Part shown: positions 54,149 to 62,802 of the stretch, in pieces | Layout: each line of letters opens with the position of its first letter | Numbering within the stretch: the first letter of the stretch is position 1 | Origin: Roseicyclus persicicus | GTDB lineage: Bacteria > Pseudomonadota > Alphaproteobacteria > Rhodobacterales > Rhodobacteraceae | Direction: 5' to 3' | Assembly: GCF_012395815.1 (NCBI RefSeq) | Contig: NZ_JAAZQQ010000001.1 | Span: forward strand, 372,001 to 436,000 | DNA length: 64,000 bases | The notes under the pieces: generated by a model | Database searches by the model: none | What the model saw: the letters and a program-made list of their open reading frames with translations, nothing else | Told to the model about the DNA's origin: nothing | Translations under genes and position numbers: made by a program

Positions 54149-54581
54149 GATGCCGTCCCGCCCGCCCCGGCACCTCGGGGCGACCGGCGACTTCCTGCGC
54201 CGCGAATCGGGGGCCGCGAAGACGCGGACCGGGTTCTTCCTTGCCGCGGGGCTCGGGGTGCTGGTGGTGCTGGTGTTCCTGATGCTCGGCGGCGGGCAGC
54301 AGGGGCCCGAGGACGTGCGGCCGACGCCCGAGCAGGCGGCGCTGGCCGAGCTGATGGAGGGCGGCATCCGGCAATTCAACGCGACGCAGGTGCAGGTGCG
54401 GCTGGAGCGCTACCTGAACCCGGCCGAACGCACTGACGCGCAGCTGCGCAACGCACACCGCACCTGGGCCCGGCGCGCCGGCGACCGCAGCTATGGCGAG
54501 CCCGACCTCGCCCACGACATGTTCGCCATCATCGACGCGGCGCTCCGGCTGCGCGGGGTGCAGCCGCACGACGACATCTGA
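54135..54581 (+). CDS. Single-pass membrane protein sharing the C-terminal domain of its upstream neighbour
   Basis: A 148-residue protein with a basic cytoplasmic N-terminus (about 1-32), one membrane helix (FFLAAGLGVLVVLVFLML, about 34-51) and an outside domain whose residues 101-145 (DAQLRNAHRTW ... RGVQPH) match the preceding protein's C-terminus, collinear and ungapped. It has no prepilin-like motif. ATG 54135 lies inside the upstream gene, 14 bp before its stop, with GGAG four bases ahead, so the two are coupled. No known family recognised. Confidence 0.78.
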   Translation: MADTEMPSRPPRHLGATGDFLRRESGAAKTRTGFFLAAGLGVLVVLVFLMLGGGQQGPEDVRPTPEQAALAELMEGGIRQFNATQVQVRLERYLNPAERTDAQLRNAHRTWARRAGDRSYGEPDLAHDMFAIIDAALRLRGVQPHDDI

Positions 54582-54620
54582 GCGGCGGGCTCGGCGCGCG
54601 GCCCCGCGCCCGGCCCCGTG

Positions 54621-55172
54621 TCAGAGCGCGGCCCGCGCCGCGACCGCGCGCATCGCCCGCGTCATCTCGTGCACCGCGGTGCCCGCCATGGAGCGGAAGA
54701 CGAGGATCTCGAACCGGTCCCCGCCCGGATGCAGGATCAGCGCGCCCATGTGGCCGACCAGCGTCCGCCGGGCCGCGCCGGGCGGGCAGGCGCTGGGCGA
54801 CAGGTCCACCGGCACCCAGCGCGCCAGCACGTCGCGGGCGGCCGGGCCTTCGAGGACCAGGTGCGTCCAGCCGTCCGACTGCTCGGTCAGCGCGGCGTGG
54901 TCGGCAAGCTTCTCGTCCGGTGCGGTGCCCATCAGGAACGCCATCTCCATCCCGGCCCAGGCAAGGCGCGTGCTGCCCTTGGACAGCAGCGCGCCGGGCT
55001 CGGGGAAGGGCAGGCCGTGGGCCTTCTCCAGCGCCGCCGACAGGGCCGCGGCCTTGCCGGCGTAGGGTGCGACGGCCCAGATCGGGACCATCGGCGCCTC
55101 GGTCAGCTTGGCGCCGCCGATCTCGACGGGCACGAGGCCCTGGGCGGGGGATCTTGCGATCAGGTCAGCCAC
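54621..55172 (-). CDS. soxG: Sarcosine oxidase gamma subunit
   Basis: A protein of 183 residues recognised by position and by its VADLIARSPAQGLVPVEIGG start, the GSTRLAWAGMEMAFLMG segment and the late VGHMGALILHPGGDRFEILV strand. In heterotetrameric sarcosine oxidase the gamma subunit contacts alpha and helps the folate site. The start is taken as GTG 55172, overlapping the soxA stop by eight bases; upstream in-frame residues are antisense-like. Last gene of soxBDAG. Confidence 0.88.
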   Translation of the reverse strand: MADLIARSPAQGLVPVEIGGAKLTEAPMVPIWAVAPYAGKAAALSAALEKAHGLPFPEPGALLSKGSTRLAWAGMEMAFLMGTAPDEKLADHAALTEQSDGWTHLVLEGPAARDVLARWVPVDLSPSACPPGAARRTLVGHMGALILHPGGDRFEILVFRSMAGTAVHEMTRAMRAVAARAAL

Positions 55173-58098
55173 GGGCGCGCCCTCCCTCGGGGTCGAAGAA
55201 CACCGGCTCGCACACCTCGCACAGTGTGCGGACGCCCCGGACATGGTCGACGAGCTGGACGTGGTGGCCGGTGCGCTCCGGCCCGTGCCTCAGGAAGCCC
55301 AGCCCGATCATGTGCCCCAGCGTCGGCGAATACGCGACCGAGGTGACATAGCCTTGGTCGTACTGCCGTTTGTGCGGGTCGTCTGGCGTGAAGAGCCGCG
55401 CGCCGGCCGTCAGCCTGCCATCCATCTCCACGGGTTTCAGGCCCACCAGCCGCTCCCGGTCTGGCTCCAGCAGCCCCGGCCGCGCGGCGGCGGCCTTGCC
55501 GATGAAGTCCTTCTTCGGCGACAGCATCCGCTGCATCCCGATGTCGTAGGCGGTGACGCGGCCGTGGATCTCGGAGTGGGTGATGAAGCCCTTTTCCACC
55601 CGCAGCACGTTCAGCGCCTCCATCCCGTAGGCCCCGCCCCCCAGCGCCTCGGCGCGGGCCACCAGCTCGCGGTAGAGCGCGTCGCCGTGGCGGGCGGGCA
55701 CCGCGATCTCGTAGGCGTGCTCGCCCGAGAAGGAGATGCGGAAGAGGCGCGCCTGAACGCCGTGCACCTTGACCGGCCCGCAGGCCATGAAGGGGAAGCC
55801 CGCGTCGTCGATCGGCGCGTCGAGGATCCCGTTCAACAGCTCGCGCGACAGCGGCCCCGCGACGGAGAACTGCGCCCACTGCTCGGTCACCGAGATGAAC
55901 CGCACGTCGAGGTCGGGCCGCAGGCACTGCGCCACGAAGTCGAGGTGCTGCATCACCTGACCCGCCGCGGCGGTGGTGGTGGTCATCACGAAATGATCCT
56001 CGGCCAGCCGCGCGGTGGTGCCGTCGTCCATGACGTGCCCGTCCTCGCGCAGCATCAGCCCGTAGCGGGCGCGGCCGACCTTCAGGGTCGAGAAACTGTT
56101 CGTATACAAGAAGTCGAGGAAGGCGCCGGCATCCGGCCCCTTGATGTCGATCTTGCCCAGCGTCGACACGTCGACGACGCCGACCGCCGTGCGCACCATG
56201 CGCACCTCGCGGTCGCAGGCCTCGCGCCAGGTCGTCTCGCCGGGGGCGGGGATGTAGGAGGGGCGGTACCACAGCCCCGCGGTGATCATCGGCGCGCCGC
56301 GGGCGACCAGCGCCGCGTGAGAGGTGGTCTTGCGCTCGGGGGCGAAGCCATGGCCCTCGGCGAAGGCCCCCATGGCACCCAGCGTGACGGGGGCGAAGGG
56401 CGGGCGGTAGGTCGTCGTCCCGGTCTCGGGGATGCCGCGGCCGGTGGCGTCGGCCAGCACCGCGAGCGCCCCGATGTTGGAGTTCTTGCCCTGGTCGGGC
56501 GCCATGCCCTGCGTGGTGTAGCGCTTCATGTGCTCGACCGAGGTGAAGCCCTCCTGCGCGGCGAGCTTCACGTCCTTGGTCGTCACGTCATTGGCGAAGT
56601 CGAGCCAGGCGCGCCCCTTGCCCGGCACCGCCCAGAGGGTCGCGGCGCGGCCCGCCTCGGTGTCGGCCTCGGGCAGTTTCACCCCGCGGGGCGCGCGCAG
56701 CCCCAGTGCCTTCAGCGCCGCCTTCGCCGCCTCGTGCCCTTCGCGCAAGCAGTCGGCGGTGGACATGGCCCCGTTGCAGGCGCCCGCGGGCGTCAGCCCC
56801 GGCACCGCCCCGGGGGCGGGCAGGAACATGGCGCGGCCCGCGTCCCAGACGGGGCGCGCGCCGAGGTGGCAGGTCAGGTGCACCGCCGGGTTCCAGCCGC
56901 CCGACATGGCGAGGCAATCGGTGATCAGCGTGTCCGTCCGGCTGCCGGCGCGGTAGGTGACCTGGGTCAGCGCCTGCCGCCCCTTGGTCCCGATCACCTC
57001 GGCCCCGCGGATCAGGCGGTAGTCGCCCTGCGCGGTCGCGTCGGGCCGGCTGTCGATCACGGCGGCGACCTTCACGCCCGCGTCCATCAGCTCCACCGCG
57101 GTGCGGTGGGCGTCGTCGTTGGTGGCGAAGACGGTCACGTTCCGCCCCGGCGCGACGCCGTAGCGGTTGAGGTAGGTGCGCACGGCCCCCGCCATCAGGA
57201 TGCCGGGCCGGTCGTTCATCGGGAAGGCGATGGGCCGCTCGTGCGCGCCCGCGGCCAGCACCGCCTGCTTGGCCCGGATGCGCCAGAAACATTCCGGCGG
57301 CAGGTCGGGCCGGGGCGCGACGTGGCGGCCGACGCGCTCCAGCGCGCCGTAGCTGCCGTCGTCGTAGACGCCGGTGATGGTGGTGCGGGTCATCACCCGG
57401 ACGCGGCCGCTCGCCTGCAGCTCCTTCAGCACGTCCTCGACCCAGTAGGCGGCGGGCGTGCCGTCGATGTCCTGGCTGTCGGACAGGAGCCTGCCGCCGA
57501 CCTCGGGCGTTTCTTCTACAAGAATGACATCGGCCCCGGCCTTGGCCGCCGTCAGCGCGGCCATCAGCCCCGCGGGGCCCGCGCCGATCACCAGCAGGTC
57601 GCAGAAGGCAAAGGCCTTCTCGTGCCGCTCGGGGCTGGCGGCCCGGGTGATCCGGCCAAGGCCCGCGGCGCGGCGGATGACCGGCTCGTAGAGCTTTTCC
57701 CAGAAGCTCCGCGGCCACATGAAGGTCTTGTAGTAGAAGCCCGCCCCGAGGAACGGCCACAGCAGGTCGTTGATCGACAGCAGGTCGCGGTCGAGCGGGC
57801 CCCAGCGGTTCTGGCTCTGGGCGACGAGGCCGTCGTAGATCTCCTGCACGGTGGCGCGCGTGTTCGGGGTCATCGCCGCGCCGGTGCCGACCTCCATCAG
57901 CGCGTTGGGTTCCTCGGACCCGGCGGTCAGCACGCCGCGCGGGCGGTGGTACTTGAAGGACCGGCCCATCAGCCTGACGCCCTTGGCCATCAGGGCCGAG
58001 GCGATGGTGTCGCCCTTCAGCCCCGTGACCGTCCGCCCGTCGAACTTGAAACTGACCGGCTGCGTCCGGTCGACCAGCCCGCGCCCCTCAACCCGCAT
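55165..58098 (-). CDS. soxA: Sarcosine oxidase alpha subunit
   Basis: The large subunit (977 residues) of heterotetrameric sarcosine oxidase, which demethylates sarcosine to glycine and transfers the one-carbon unit to tetrahydrofolate while making H2O2. It has the ferredoxin-like N-terminus (VSFKFDGRTVTGLKGDTIAS), a NAD/FAD domain with LVIGAGPAGLMAALTAAKAG (about 168-187), a second dinucleotide motif near 300, and a C-terminal GcvT-like folate domain (FSGEHAYEIAVPARHGDALY). ATG 58098 lies 11 bases inside the soxD gene. Confidence 0.96.
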   Translation of the reverse strand: MRVEGRGLVDRTQPVSFKFDGRTVTGLKGDTIASALMAKGVRLMGRSFKYHRPRGVLTAGSEEPNALMEVGTGAAMTPNTRATVQEIYDGLVAQSQNRWGPLDRDLLSINDLLWPFLGAGFYYKTFMWPRSFWEKLYEPVIRRAAGLGRITRAASPERHEKAFAFCDLLVIGAGPAGLMAALTAAKAGADVILVEETPEVGGRLLSDSQDIDGTPAAYWVEDVLKELQASGRVRVMTRTTITGVYDDGSYGALERVGRHVAPRPDLPPECFWRIRAKQAVLAAGAHERPIAFPMNDRPGILMAGAVRTYLNRYGVAPGRNVTVFATNDDAHRTAVELMDAGVKVAAVIDSRPDATAQGDYRLIRGAEVIGTKGRQALTQVTYRAGSRTDTLITDCLAMSGGWNPAVHLTCHLGARPVWDAGRAMFLPAPGAVPGLTPAGACNGAMSTADCLREGHEAAKAALKALGLRAPRGVKLPEADTEAGRAATLWAVPGKGRAWLDFANDVTTKDVKLAAQEGFTSVEHMKRYTTQGMAPDQGKNSNIGALAVLADATGRGIPETGTTTYRPPFAPVTLGAMGAFAEGHGFAPERKTTSHAALVARGAPMITAGLWYRPSYIPAPGETTWREACDREVRMVRTAVGVVDVSTLGKIDIKGPDAGAFLDFLYTNSFSTLKVGRARYGLMLREDGHVMDDGTTARLAEDHFVMTTTTAAAGQVMQHLDFVAQCLRPDLDVRFISVTEQWAQFSVAGPLSRELLNGILDAPIDDAGFPFMACGPVKVHGVQARLFRISFSGEHAYEIAVPARHGDALYRELVARAEALGGGAYGMEALNVLRVEKGFITHSEIHGRVTAYDIGMQRMLSPKKDFIGKAAAARPGLLEPDRERLVGLKPVEMDGRLTAGARLFTPDDPHKRQYDQGYVTSVAYSPTLGHMIGLGFLRHGPERTGHHVQLVDHVRGVRTLCEVCEPVFFDPEGGRARG

Positions 58099-58357
58099 GT
58101 TTCACCTCCCGCGCGAGGCGCGCGCCGGTGACGGCATGGGTGGCGGTGTCGCGTTCGACCACCAGCCAGGCGGTGCAGCCGGCGCCGTGGTACCACAGGT
58201 CGCGGGTCGCCCCGGCGGGGTTGTCGCGCAGGTGCAGGTAGGCGTGCCACGCCTCGGGCGCGGCGTCCTCGGCCGGGCGGTCGAGATAGGTCGCGTGACC
58301 CTTGTAGGTGAATTCGCGGATGTCGCGCGGGCCGCAGAGGGGGCAGGGGATTTGCAT
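58088..58357 (-). CDS. soxD: Sarcosine oxidase delta subunit
   Basis: A zinc-binding 89-residue subunit. MQIPCPLCGPRDIREF supplies C5 and C8, and WYHGAGCTAWLVVERDT (about 55-71) the later His and Cys ligands, with the conserved FTYKGHATYLDRP between. It bridges alpha and beta in the complex. It starts 13 bp downstream of soxB and overlaps soxA by 11 bp. Confidence 0.96.
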   Translation of the reverse strand: MQIPCPLCGPRDIREFTYKGHATYLDRPAEDAAPEAWHAYLHLRDNPAGATRDLWYHGAGCTAWLVVERDTATHAVTGARLAREVKHAG

Positions 58358-58370
58358 CTCGGTCGCTGTC

Positions 58371-59624
58371 TCAGTGCAGGTTGTGCTGGCTGCCGGTGCC
58401 TTCCTCGTCCATCAGGCCGCGGCCCGTAGCGAAGCGGTCGAGGCGGTAGCGGGCGGCGGCCTCGTGGGGGCGGTCGGTGGCGATCAGGTGGGCGAAGCAG
58501 TGGCCCGAGCCCGGCACGGCCTTGAACCCGCCGTAGCACCAGCCGCAGTTGAGGTAGAGCCCGTCGATATGGGTCCGGTCGATGACCGGCGAGCCGTCGG
58601 GCGACATGTCCATGATGCCGCCCCAGCTGCGCAGCATCCGCGCCTTGCCGATCATCGGCATCAGGGTCATGCCGGCCTCGATCACGTGCTCGGCCATCGG
58701 CAGGTTCCCCCGCGCGGCATAGCTGGCGTAGAAATCCAGGTCGCCGCCGAATACCAGCCCGCCCTTGTCGGACTGGCTGATGTAGAAATGGCCCATGCCG
58801 TAGGTCACGACATGGTCGATGCAGGGCTTGAGCCCCTCGGTGACGAAGGCCTGCAGGATGTGGCTTTCGATCGGCAGGCGCATCCCCGCCATGGCGGCCA
58901 CCTGGCTGGAGCGGCCGGCGACGACGATGCCGACCTTTTTCGCCCGGATCGCGCCGCGGCTGGTCTGCACGCCGGTGACGCGGCCGTTCTCGATGTCGAT
59001 GCCGGTGACCTCGCAGTTCTGGATCAGGTCCACCCCACGCTGGTCGGCGCCGCGGGCAAAGCCCCAGGCCACCGCGTCGTGCCGGGCGGTGCCGCCGCGC
59101 GGATGGTAGAGGCCGCCGAAGATGGGGAAGCGGGTTTGCTCGTAGTCGAGGTAGGGCAGGAGCTTGCGCACCCCCTCGCGGTCGAGGATCTGGGCGTCGT
59201 CGCCCTGGTTGATGATGGCGTTGGCGCGGCGGGTGTAGGCGTCGCGCTGGCCGTCGGAGTGGAACAGGTTGATGAGGCCGCGCTGGGAATGCATCACGTT
59301 GTAGTTCAGCTCGCCCTCGAGCCCTTCCCACAGCTTGAGCGAATGCGAGTAGAACTCGGAGTTGCCCGGCAGCCCGTAGTTGGCGCGCACGATGGTGGTG
59401 TTGCGCCCGACGTTGCCGCCGCCGAGATAGCCCTTTTCCAGCACGGCGATGTTGGTCAGCCCGTGCTCCTTGGCGAGGTAGAAGGCGGTGGCGAGGCCGT
59501 GGCCGCCGCCGCCGATGATGATGATGTCATAGGCGGGCTTGGGCGCGGGGTCGCGCCACGCCGGGCGCCAGCCGCCATTGCCCAATAGTCCCTGTGCCAG
59601 CACCTGCCAGCCTGAATAGCGCAT
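58371..59624 (-). CDS. soxB: Sarcosine oxidase beta subunit
   Basis: The 417-residue catalytic subunit carrying covalent FMN and non-covalent FAD. The Rossmann start is DIIIIGGGGHGLATAFYLAK (about 31-50); the conserved IAVLEKGYLGGGNVGRNTTI (about 57-76) and the C-terminal GGWCYGGFKAVPGSGHCFAH segment are typical, with H-containing FMN-attachment region near 170-180. First gene of the operon; ATG 59624 gives MRYSGWQVLAQGLLGNGGWR. No glyA, purU or formaldehyde genes follow, and regulation is not evident. Confidence 0.96.
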   Translation of the reverse strand: MRYSGWQVLAQGLLGNGGWRPAWRDPAPKPAYDIIIIGGGGHGLATAFYLAKEHGLTNIAVLEKGYLGGGNVGRNTTIVRANYGLPGNSEFYSHSLKLWEGLEGELNYNVMHSQRGLINLFHSDGQRDAYTRRANAIINQGDDAQILDREGVRKLLPYLDYEQTRFPIFGGLYHPRGGTARHDAVAWGFARGADQRGVDLIQNCEVTGIDIENGRVTGVQTSRGAIRAKKVGIVVAGRSSQVAAMAGMRLPIESHILQAFVTEGLKPCIDHVVTYGMGHFYISQSDKGGLVFGGDLDFYASYAARGNLPMAEHVIEAGMTLMPMIGKARMLRSWGGIMDMSPDGSPVIDRTHIDGLYLNCGWCYGGFKAVPGSGHCFAHLIATDRPHEAAARYRLDRFATGRGLMDEEGTGSQHNLH

Positions 59625-59735
59625 GATGGTCCCCGTCGGTCGCCCGGTCCCGCATTCGGGCGCACTATCGGACGCGACCGGGGGAAAGAAAAGCCTCTGT
59701 GCGACACCGCGGGACGCGGCGGCGACGGGCGTGGC

Positions 59736-60323
59736 TCAGGAGCCGACCTGCACCGGCGGGGCGGTCACCGAGCCGTCGAACGGCACCTGCCCGGCATAGC
59801 GCGGACGGGTGAAGGTGAAGTTGCGGAAGGTGGTGAGCGTCAGCCCGATGTCGAAGGCGGGGCGGTAGGGGATGAAGGTCTCGACCAGGATGATCCGCTC
59901 GGCGTTGGCCATCACCGGAAACAGCTCGTCCATGTCGACGAGGTTCGCGGTGAACAGCCGGGCCTCGCCGTTGGTCGCGTAGGACCAGTCGACGCTGTAG
60001 GTGTCGGTCGGCTGGCTGTAGTTGATCTGCGTGACCCGCATCCGGGTGTCGCCCGAGTTGCGCACGAGGTGGTCGAAGATCACCTGCATGCCCTCGATGT
60101 CGTAGGCGAACACCGTGTTGGTCTGCCGCGACAGCACGTCGGCCACGGCGTAGGTCGCCTTGATCGAGCTGTTGTAGGTGCGGAAGGCGTCGAAGAACAC
60201 GAAGCTGCCGACGAGGATCCAGGCCAGCACCGGCAGGATGATGACGGTTTCCAGGGCGACGGCGGCCCGGGTGTCGGCCCAGTAGCGGCGCAGGAGGCGG
60301 GTGAGCATGGGCGCGGTCCTCAT
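59736..60323 (-). CDS. TadE-like pseudopilin/assembly protein
   Basis: A 195-residue single-pass protein whose N-terminus RAAVALETVIILPVLAWILV (20-39) is TadE-like, with E25 at the +5-type position of a prepilin site, then a periplasmic domain. Such proteins are processed by a Tad prepilin peptidase and assist Flp pilus assembly or envelope function. ATG 60323 overlaps the preceding gene's stop (ATGA), and the longer product from this start is preferred to ATG 60308. Third gene of the set; no secretion ATPase is in view. Confidence 0.87.
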   Translation of the reverse strand: MRTAPMLTRLLRRYWADTRAAVALETVIILPVLAWILVGSFVFFDAFRTYNSSIKATYAVADVLSRQTNTVFAYDIEGMQVIFDHLVRNSGDTRMRVTQINYSQPTDTYSVDWSYATNGEARLFTANLVDMDELFPVMANAERIILVETFIPYRPAFDIGLTLTTFRNFTFTRPRYAGQVPFDGSVTAPPVQVGS

Positions 60324-60883
60324 TGCGGTTCGTTCACGAGGACAGAGGCCGCAGTCATGTGCAGGCCCCCGGTGTCGTCGCGGGCGAGGTTCAGCCCGAA
60401 GCCCGAGAAGGGCAGCAGCGGGTCGATGATCGCGCAGGTGCGGATCAGGATCAGCTCGTTGTCGGTGCCCTGCTGGAACTGGTTGCTGGGCTGGATGCTG
60501 AGGTCGCCGCGGTTCACGCAGGCGATGTCGGGGGTGGGCACGTCGTAGTTGGTCTGGTCGATCCGGGTCAGCTGCACCACCAGCACCTGGTCGCAGTTCG
60601 GGATCGCGCGGGTGTTGTCGCAGATCGCCTGCGCGATGTCGTCGGCGGTCAGGGGGCGGGGCTGGCCGGTCACCGGGTCCACGATGGTCCGCACCAGGCG
60701 CAGCAGGCGCACCGCCTCGTCCAGCGACCGCTCCATCAGCACCTGGCGCGACAGGATGATCCCGGTCTCGAACACCGCGATGAACAGCGTGATCACCACG
60801 GGGAACATGATCACGAATTCCAGGGTCGAGGTCGCCCGTTCGTCGCGGGCGAAATCGCGCAGGGTCTGCAGGAGGCGCGGCAT
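60320..60883 (-). CDS. tadE: TadE-family pilus assembly protein
   Basis: A 187-residue protein with N-terminal DERATSTLEFVIMFPVVITLF: A17 then TSTL-E22-F, the TadE consensus (Glu at +5 of a prepilin cleavage site), and one membrane helix to about 42. The body has four cysteines (AICDNT, NCDQ, ACVNR, TCAII) that may form two disulfides in the periplasm. It lies 12 bp after the VWA gene and is coupled to the following TadE-like gene. Confidence 0.9.
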   Translation of the reverse strand: MPRLLQTLRDFARDERATSTLEFVIMFPVVITLFIAVFETGIILSRQVLMERSLDEAVRLLRLVRTIVDPVTGQPRPLTADDIAQAICDNTRAIPNCDQVLVVQLTRIDQTNYDVPTPDIACVNRGDLSIQPSNQFQQGTDNELILIRTCAIIDPLLPFSGFGLNLARDDTGGLHMTAASVLVNEPQ

Positions 60884-60895
60884 GTCAGGGTCGCC

Positions 60896-62548
60896 TCACT
60901 GGATCAGCCGCAGCTGGTTGATGGTGCGCGCGATCGAGGCGAAGGCGTTCGAGATGTCGATGCCCTCCACGTCGTAGTAATGCGCGTCCGACGAGGCGCA
61001 GTAGCGCATGACCGACTGCCCGCGCGACGGGGCCTCGAACGAGATCGAGAACACCACGATGCCGCTGGCGTGGGCCACGTCGCACATCCGGCGCAGGCGG
61101 CGGTCGCCCTCGTCGTCCCAGACATACTGGTCGACGATGTCCCAGTATTCGTACAGGTCGCCCATCGCCTGGATGGTCGAGCGGCGCCACAGGTTCACGC
61201 TCGAGTCGCGGTTGTCGTGCTCTTCCCAGGCGTCGCGGTGGAACAGGTCCTCCTCGACCTCGCGCACCGGGATGTGATTCCACAGGTCGGCATAGTCGAG
61301 CCGCACCGCGTTGTTGTTCGGGCCGCCGTCGGGCGTGCTGCGCCAGGTGTCGTTGTCTTCCTGCCAGTAGAGGTTCCACTGGGCGTAGTAGACCGAGAAG
61401 TCGCCGTCGTCGGGGTCGCGCCAGAACGGGCTGGGGCCGCTGCGGTACTGTTCGGCCACGTCGTACTGCTCGGTGTTGGCGCCGTCGGTCATCAGAACCA
61501 CGATCTTGAGCGTCTCGCCGTCGCCGTAGGCTGCCGGGCGCCCGTCGAAATCGGGGTGCACGTGGCCGTCCGAGACCAGCCCGCTCAGCGCCGGCCGGGC
61601 CAGCGGATCGAGCAGCGCCACCGCCCAGCGCATCCCGGCGTCGATCGCGGTGGTGCCGCCGGGGTTGAAGCTGTTGATGACGGCGTGCAGCTCGGCCTCG
61701 CTGTTCGACCAGGGCAGGATGGCGCCGTAGTCGTTGGTCGGGCAGCGCGGGTTCGGGATCGGGTCGACCCAGTTGTTCGTGCTGATGTCGAAATGCACCA
61801 TGCGCTGGATCGGCACCGTCGGGTCCAGCCCCGAGACGGTGAAATCGTCCCAGTAGAACCGCGAGCAGCGCGAATAGCTGTGCTCGTTCGTCAGCGCGAA
61901 GACCGAGCTGAGGCGCGTGCCCACGTTGACGTGACCGTTGTAGGGCACGATCGACACCGACACGAGCTGGTCGTTGTTGGGGTTGTCGTTGGCCGCCAGG
62001 ATCGAGGTCACGAAATCGCGGGCGGCGGGCTTGAGGTTGGTCATCCGGTTCGACGACCCCATCGAGCCCGAGATGTCGAGCACCATCGACACCTCGATGT
62101 TGCGCACCCGCTCCTCGGCGGCGCCGGCGGCCGGCGAGGTCAGCACGCGCTGGCCGAACAGGCTCATGAACAGGGTCTGCAGTTCCATCTCGGCCTGGGC
62201 CGAGACGCGGCGGAAGTTGATGCCTTCCTCGACCTGCACGCGCAGGCGGTAGTCCGCCAGGCCCGCGGTTTCGAAGTAGTTGCGCACCACGTCCTCGGGC
62301 TCCAGCGTCTGCGAAAGCGACGCCGCGGCCAGCACGGCGCGGTCGAGCGTGTATTGCAGCTGGGCGCGCTGGGTCTCGTAGCGCATCACGTCGACCGCGA
62401 TGCCGCCGACGCCGACCATCAGCACGAAGACGATGACCGAGAACACGGTCACCGTGCCATCCTCGCGGCGGAGGAACCGGCGGGGAAGCCGGTGCATCGC
62501 CCGCAGGGCGAAGGCGGTGGAACGCGCACGGACCGCGGTATGGCGCAT
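60896..62548 (-). CDS. tadG: TadG-like pilus assembly protein with VWA domain
   Basis: A 550-residue secreted or membrane-anchored protein. The N-terminus RREDGTVTVFSVIVFVLMVG (28-47) matches the TadG/TadE-like signal. A von Willebrand factor A domain follows with a complete MIDAS start VLDISGSMGSS (about 157-167), threonine and aspartate partners in NPGGTTAIDAGMRWAVALL and VVLMTDGANTEQYD. A large insertion rich in Trp, Tyr, Asp and Asn lies between 225 and 470. The likely role is adhesion or pilus assembly. GGAGAGACCACC precedes ATG 62548. Confidence 0.9.
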   Translation of the reverse strand: MRHTAVRARSTAFALRAMHRLPRRFLRREDGTVTVFSVIVFVLMVGVGGIAVDVMRYETQRAQLQYTLDRAVLAAASLSQTLEPEDVVRNYFETAGLADYRLRVQVEEGINFRRVSAQAEMELQTLFMSLFGQRVLTSPAAGAAEERVRNIEVSMVLDISGSMGSSNRMTNLKPAARDFVTSILAANDNPNNDQLVSVSIVPYNGHVNVGTRLSSVFALTNEHSYSRCSRFYWDDFTVSGLDPTVPIQRMVHFDISTNNWVDPIPNPRCPTNDYGAILPWSNSEAELHAVINSFNPGGTTAIDAGMRWAVALLDPLARPALSGLVSDGHVHPDFDGRPAAYGDGETLKIVVLMTDGANTEQYDVAEQYRSGPSPFWRDPDDGDFSVYYAQWNLYWQEDNDTWRSTPDGGPNNNAVRLDYADLWNHIPVREVEEDLFHRDAWEEHDNRDSSVNLWRRSTIQAMGDLYEYWDIVDQYVWDDEGDRRLRRMCDVAHASGIVVFSISFEAPSRGQSVMRYCASSDAHYYDVEGIDISNAFASIARTINQLRLIQ

Positions 62549-62802
62549 GGTGGTCTCTCCAGACTGCTCGGTCGGCCGCCCGTGTCGCAGGACACATTGA
62601 GCCGCCTGACTGTGTGACCGGCAAGGGCGGCGGAAATGAGGCAGGGATCTGTCAAAAGCAGCTTGTTTGCATGGAAGGACTGTTTCGGAATCGGGGCAGG
62701 TTCCGCACGCAAGGGTTGTCTGGCGGGGCCGGCTGTGCCCTGTTCTGGATCGAGTCGCGGGGCGGTCGTCCCCCGCGGCCCGGCGCAGGGGAGGAAACGC
62801 CA

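Noticed and set aside
55108-58131. About 1,000-codon open frame antisense to soxA
   Set aside because: soxA is a complete, well-conserved subunit; the antisense product is His/Arg-rich without motifs.
60323-62617. Open frame antisense to the TadG/VWA gene
   Set aside because: Composition typical of a shadow frame; the VWA protein has full MIDAS motifs.
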